Origin: Enoplolaimus lenunculus
Taxonomy: Eukaryota > Nematoda > Enoplea > Enoplida > Thoracostomopsidae
Reading direction: 5' to 3'
Assembly (NCBI GenBank): GCA_030248215.1
Contig: JASANG010001712.1
Location: forward strand, 62,001-126,000
DNA length: 64,000 bases
Translations under genes and position numbers: made by a program
In this document: positions 59,162 through 64,000 of the stretch, in pieces
Layout of the letters: every line of letters begins with the position of its first letter
Numbering within the stretch: the stretch's first letter is position 1
Notes under the pieces: generated by a model
Database searches by the model: none
What the model saw: only the letters and a program-made list of their open reading frames with translations
What the model was told of the DNA's origin: nothing

Positions 59162-59752
59162 ATGATGCTTGCAATATTGCTAATTGCAGCTTGCGTTAAT
59201 AGCGTTTCACCGCAAACAACAACAACAACAACAACAACAACATCACCAGGGGATTATGATGCACCAACATTTCGGTCCGAAATAGAGCCTTATACGTTAT
59301 TTGATTCAATATTTCTATTTTGTATGGTCAGTTTTGCAGTTATGATCACAATGATTATTGTATTCGCGTACTGTTGTCCACATCATTGCACAGAATGTGG
59401 CGCTGGCGGAACAACATCTGTTAACCATAAATGGCCAAGGTTTAATCAAGATTTAAGCTGCCGTTTACCGTCTGGTCGAACTTTTTCTCGAGCTGAAACG
59501 CGTCAAAATAACAATTTCAATGCAAAGTATCGATGGTTTCAACGATTTTGTAAAGCATCGTTTGATGGGAACGGCGGCAAAGATCAACGGCGCAAGCGTG
59601 GGAACGAATTTGAGCATGAGAACGAAGATGAACGTGGGAACGAAGTTGAGCGTGGGAACGAAACTGATGAATGGTTGAAATTGAAATCTGGGTCGAAATG
59701 GTGCCAGTCTGGCTGGGTTGGAAGTCTGAAACAGTTGAAGCCGCGACTTTAA
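59162..59752 (+). CDS. Single-pass membrane protein with repetitive charged tail
   Basis: A single uninterrupted exon encodes 196 residues; no family recognised. A signal peptide (LAILLIAACVNSVS) is followed by a nine-threonine run, a short acidic ectodomain, and one transmembrane helix (about 48-71, SIFLFCMVSFAVMITMIIVF). A cysteine motif YCCPHHCTEC follows directly on the cytosolic side. The tail is basic, then carries GNEXE units: RGNEFEHENEDERGNEVERGNE (residues about 145-166, written in the two parts RGNEFEHENED and ERGNEVERGNE). The layout (signal, short ectodomain, helix, Cys-rich juxtamembrane) is vaguely Shisa-like, but the ectodomain lacks the Shisa cysteines. The start is the second of two adjacent Met codons or the first. 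Confidence 0.6.
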   Translation: MMLAILLIAACVNSVSPQTTTTTTTTTSPGDYDAPTFRSEIEPYTLFDSIFLFCMVSFAVMITMIIVFAYCCPHHCTECGAGGTTSVNHKWPRFNQDLSCRLPSGRTFSRAETRQNNNFNAKYRWFQRFCKASFDGNGGKDQRRKRGNEFEHENEDERGNEVERGNETDEWLKLKSGSKWCQSGWVGSLKQLKPRL

Positions 59753-59868
59753 AATCGAACTTCAAGCGTTCGTTTGTGGAATATCAAAGAAGCAGAACGA
59801 TGCTAAATGGTTCATTGTAACCTGGTTTACAGAAGCTTATATATACATACGGAAAGAATTTCGTAGTA

Positions 59869-59993
59869 CACTGCAAAATAATGGTGAGTCAAATTGACTC
59901 TTTCCGAAATAGGCTCTACGGGACTACACAAATTGAGTCAAATTTGACTCCGCCAGAGTCAAAGAGAGAGTCAATTTGACTATTTTTGCAGTG
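59869..59993. repeat. Short family B hairpin MITE
   Basis: CACTGCAAAATAATGGTGAG faces GAGTCAATTTGACTATTTTTGCAGTG. The element is internally deleted (about 125 bp), lies about 115 bp after the stop codon of the membrane protein gene, and is preceded by TA. Confidence 0.8.
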
Positions 59994-62075
59994 AACAGCC
60001 TGCAAATCTTATATAAATCGCCTTTTACGGATCAAGTCCCTGTGAAATGCATAGACATAAAGCTTTTTACGACGACGTGAAATATTCTCAAATGTGTATA
60101 GCACCAATTTCCAGTTTAATTTTTGCATAACTGAACCATATTTATTGAACTGCAGTTCAAGTTTCATACTCAAAAACTTTGCTATTTGTAGCTATGTAGT
60201 TTTGTTGTATTCCTCTTCGCAAATCACCGTTTAGATGCTATGGTCCTTTGAGAATACGGGTTCGATAATCAGGTAAAGTCTTTTGAGGATTTGCAATTTA
60301 AGCCAGCAGTTTATGGCTAAGGTTGACAAATTTTATTCCGAACTTGTGTTTGTGTTTATAAAAAGCTGCGTATAAAACAGATAGTAAAGAATAACGGAAA
60401 CGGAAACAAATAGCAAAATAACGAAAACGAAAGCGGAAATGGAATACGGATATTGCAGTATAAAAGTTTCAAAAATGATTTATTTTTATGTCAACACAAT
60501 TGAGGCATGCAAACATTCACTTGGATCAGGGAGATTTTTAAGGAAAAATAGCGGATGCACCGAAATTTTGTCCAATACATAGCACAGGGCACAGGGGCTT
60601 CTCATTTTCCAAGGTGAAAAGCTTATGACCTGGAGTGCAGTGCAGCCAGTCCTGTATGACAGCTAAGAATTTCGCTGGCTTGGTAGGCAAAATCACACGC
60701 ATAATTTTGGCTGGGAAAACCGGAAAAGTTGAAAATTTAGATGTCTGAATAGGTTTAGGCAAGGTTTGAAACCAGAAATGTGTAAAAGTTAAACGTATAG
60801 GTTTTCTATACGTCTGGTAGTGTAGAAATTGTTTGGTTGCTTTGTTTGAAAAATTGGGATGTGTTGGTCGCGATTTGTCTTATTAAACGTGAAAGATTGC
60901 GGCGGGGGTATGGTTTAGTTTTCCATTAGAAACCCAGAGAAAATCATAGGCGTTTAAATTTTCCACTTGTCTTCCAAGCAAAATCTTCTTACAAATTTTC
61001 CTATACATTACCAGGGAAAACCTATACGTTTAAAAGTTTCATCCTTTTCCAAAAAACCTATGGCTCAAATTTTCTCTAGGAACCCAGGCGTAATCTAAGC
61101 GTTTAAATTTTCCACTTTTCCCATTTTCCAAATAAGCTTTATACTTACAGACTTTCCCTACCAAACCAGGAAACATTCAGGCTTATGAATTTTTTCCACT
61201 TTTCCAGTTTTCCTACGAAAACTTACGCTTGTGATTTTTTACTACCAAAACAACGGAGTTCCTAGTCGTCATACAGGAGTGGCTGCGCTGCACTCCTGCT
61301 CATAAGTTTTTCACCGTGGAAAATCAGAAGCACCTGTGTTACACAAAGGTCGAAATTTTTAAGATTTTGGATGAATTTCGTAATTTTTACAATATATCTA
61401 AAACAATATTGCAGCATATCTGTAACGAAACACTTTAGTGTAATTTCCTGTATTTGTATACCGGAAACGTACACGTCATTTTATCTCAAAACGAAAACGG
61501 ATATCCAGTTCCACCCCGCTAAAACTAAAGTTTGCTTTTTTTTGTTTTTCGACACAGGAAATACGGTTTTGAATACAATTTTAAGAAAATAACAAAGTGC
61601 GTGGGGGGGAAGAGACCGCTTTATCAATATTAAGAAACAGCTGTTGTTTAAAAGAAAGAAAAATATTTTTGTTTTTATTGGCAAACGAATAACTTGACCC
61701 TAATCAGTGAAATTTAATCTATTATATGTGATTCTCAATCGTTTATATTTCAGCTGATATTTATTATTGATTAGCTTGAAAATGTGTCAAAATATTTAGC
61801 AGAAATTTTGTGTAAATAGTCAATTTAAATGATTTTGAGATAAAAGTCGCGAAAAGTAAGAAAAACGAATAATAAAATGTAGGGGATGATGACGTTTTGA
61901 AATTGCATATTTGTATTTTTCGCTTTTGCGTCGTAAAAATTGTAACATTTTATCAATACAATTTCAAAACTATTAATTGTCAGAGAGTAAAGTAACTTAA
62001 AACTTATCAATAATTATTTTCCTGAGTTTTAAAACGTTCTGACGGTAACGACGTCTTGTTATGCAAGTTTCACGG
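59994..62075. other. Intergenic, nothing firmly recognised
   Basis: About 2 kb of AT-rich sequence. It has repeated words such as TTTTCCACTTTTCC and ACCCAGG..AAATC (60900-61220) and two stretches around 60600 and 61270 that share CAGTCCTGTATGACAGC / CGTCATACAGGAGTGGCTGC-like sequence in opposite orientation. These outline a possible 650-bp inverted-repeat element. No gene. Confidence 0.4.
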
Positions 62076-62250
62076 TCCATGTTACTTTTAGGGCCGTCTC
62101 GGTTTCAGGTGGATCTCTAAAAGAGTAGCCTTATAGACTACATTTTTTGCTTAGGATTAGACTTAGGCTTACGCTTAGGAATACGCTTTTGCAACGCTTA
62201 GGCTTAGGAATACGCTTTATCAACTGTTATGGCTCTAAAAGTAACATTGG
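62076..62250. repeat. TTAGGC-core MITE, subfamily A'
   Basis: GTCCATGTTACTTTTAGGGC faces GCTCTAAAAGTAACATTGG, and the core again is TTAGGC-like hexamers (GCTTAGGCTTAGGAATACGC twice). The ends differ from family A although the core is the same type. Other A' copies: about 38590-38706 and 62964-63116. Confidence 0.8.
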
Positions 62251-62963
62251 CTTTTTCACAATATCATGCGTACACCAGGTGACTTTTGAGAGGGTAGTGT
62301 GCAGCGCACTGAAGCGTTTTTTGGCTTCAGTACGCTATAGGTGAAGCTAACTTTTCGATATAAGCAAACTTTAATTGATTGAAAAATTTAAATACAACCA
62401 AATTTTTGAAATTTTGACAGTTGCTCGAAATGTTACAAAAGTGAAACCGAATTTGCGGAATTGCGTGTTAAATTCGGAAAATTGTAGCTTGTGGTTGAAA
62501 GCTTACACTGAGCATACACACAAAATAGTATTTCTGAATTTATTCAGAAAAGTGTTTTCTGTGGCAAACCTGAAAAGTTTTGCTGATATTTAAGACAATT
62601 TTTCTTAAAATAACTGGAAAATGTTTATTTTCAGACTTTATTTCAAAACGTTTTTTGAAAACATTTCTGCTATAACAGAAATACTTTTCAAGTGCACCTT
62701 GCTAATCATATTTCTCAAATGTAAGAAATTTTTTCTTAAATATCAGAAATATTATTTTGAGTGTAGAAACAGTGTAAAAATAATGAAAATATTGATACCT
62801 GTTCAGTTTTAATCATTGAAACATTTGCAAAACCATAAAAATATTCAGCACTAAAAATTACGTTTCTGACGGAAAATTCTATTCCGGTTCCGGTTTTTTA
62901 TTATGACAAAATAGTATATTTCGGTGGGCGGGTTGGTATGTTTGATTCTTGCACAACATATAT
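62251..62963. other. Intergenic; one CACTGAAGC hairpin
   Basis: A hairpin CACTGAAGC..GCTTCAGT lies at about 62306-62332 and matches those in the NAA38 intron. TTTTCAGA/TCTGAAAA-type words recur between 62520 and 62760. No exon seen. Confidence 0.4.
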
Positions 62964-63116
62964 GGCTAATGTTACTTTAAGGGCGTAATAGTAGATTAAG
63001 CGTAATCCGAAGCCTAAGCCTAAGCCTAAGCCTAAGCAAAAAAATGTAATCTAGAATCGAAACCTACTCTTTTATGGACCCACCAGCATCCTGGACGCCC
63101 ATTAAAGTAACATGGG
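62964..63116. repeat. TTAGGC-core MITE, subfamily A' (inverted core)
   Basis: GGCTAATGTTACTTTAAGGGC faces GCCCATTAAAGTAACATGGG. The core has four consecutive perfect GCCTAA hexamers near 63011-63036. Confidence 0.85.
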
Positions 63117-63429
63117 CAACATATATAATAACTCTTGTTAGGATTTCGATTTTTTACTATTATAGATTTACTCGGAAAACGGAAACGTGTGTTTTTAAGT
63201 ATTTCTTCAGCGGGTTGATTTAAATCTTCAAAGTTTAGTGAACGCAAAATAAGTAATTTTTTCATATAGAATCTTAGTTTATACTATTGTTTGTATTAAA
63301 TAAAAGTAAACAAATTTCAATTGCAATTGTGAGAGACTTCGCCCCCAAAACCATTCAGACCCCTTAAATATAATTTTCTGTGGACGCCTCTCTGCAGATT
63401 ATGCTACAGCCTGTAACAGTGCCTTTTTA

Positions 63430-63583
63430 GGCCAATGTAAAGATCAGGGCCGTAAAACAGTAATTAGAAGCATATTTCTAAGCATAAGCCTAATCGTAAT
63501 TGTATATAAAAGGATAATTCTATATCTTGGTCTAAACTTTAGCCCAAGCCTAAAAACGGTCCGCACCTGATTCATATGGACAT
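63430..63583. repeat. TTAGGC-core MITE (family A), degraded
   Basis: AGGCCAATGTAAAGATCAGG faces CGCACCTGATTCATATGGAC. The core carries AAGCATAAGCCTAA and AGCCCAAGCCTAA. The last 400 bases of the window after it show nothing recognisable. Confidence 0.7.
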
Positions 63584-64000
63584 TTTTTTGAGTTTTTCCA
63601 AAATTTTGTGAAATATTTAGTCCCAATCCACTTTTCTATACAATTCCTGTCCTGGTGCTTTTCCGCATTCCTCGACTTTCAAGTTCCAACTGTATTTTTG
63701 CCTAATTAACCTACACCGTCAACTACGGTTTAGAGGTTTCTTGGTTCAAAATTTGAGTCGACTAAAGTTAATTTTTGCCACTTCACAATACAAAATCTAA
63801 CGAAAAAAATATTTTGATTCTTACTACCGTTTTCTGACGCATGGGCATTGAGATGGACCCTGATAGATCCAAAGTGGCTTAAATATATTGATATCAATCT
63901 TGAATTGAATATTTTCTTTACTGAGTGGACATCATACTACTCGAACATTACAAACAAAATATTTACATAGAGAGATAGGATCCTTGTCTTTAATGGGCAA

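Overview
The window is eukaryotic, very probably from an invertebrate animal with a fairly compact, AT-rich genome. The genes are split into many short exons by introns that are mostly a few hundred bases long, with GT..AG borders (acceptors often TTTTAG), and large amounts of short non-coding inverted-repeat transposons (MITEs) lie between and inside them. The layout would fit a tunicate or similar marine invertebrate, but the sequence alone does not settle the species. No prokaryotic, viral or CRISPR feature was seen.

Four genes lie head to tail on the minus strand and were rebuilt exon by exon, with every splice phase consistent. In transcription order from right to left these are: a 12-helix major-facilitator transporter of the nodulin-like type (45330 to 40300, 7 exons, 562 aa); an ARID4A/ARID4B (retinoblastoma-binding protein 1) homologue (37845 to 21115, 29 coding exons, 1498 aa); an HTATSF1 (Tat-SF1/CUS2) homologue (20169 to 14609, 11 coding exons, 590 aa); and NAA38, the small Sm-like subunit of the NatC N-acetyltransferase (12618 to 11143, 2 exons, 114 aa). 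A chromatin regulator, a U2 snRNP/splicing factor and a co-translational acetyltransferase subunit sit side by side, but nothing suggests a shared pathway. The ARID4-HTATSF1 gap (about 950 bp) is too long for a typical tunicate-style operon.

On the plus strand are a three-exon four-helix membrane protein with a repeat-rich extracellular loop (49101-51244) and a single-exon, one-pass membrane protein with a repetitive charged tail (59162-59752). Two incomplete genes are represented by single convincing exons: a cysteine-containing phase-1/phase-1 exon (5953-6285, minus) and a first coding exon carrying a PABP-binding PAM2-like motif (56710-56937, minus).

The rest is dominated by repeats. At least a dozen MITE-like families recur, including foldback elements whose core is an imperfect TTAGGC array, hAT-like elements starting CAGGGTGCAACCGG, hairpin elements with CACTGCAAAAAATGG ends, GCGCTATA/GGCGCC elements, TTTAAGCCC elements and ACTTAAGT elements. 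Several touch genes: one starts a few bases past the HTATSF1 stop codon and one abuts the 5' splice site of an ARID4 exon. There are also a GGCCGGCC-rich higher-order minisatellite (3764-4092), a 20-bp array (1361-1480), AAAC repeats and a thymine-poor A/C tract.
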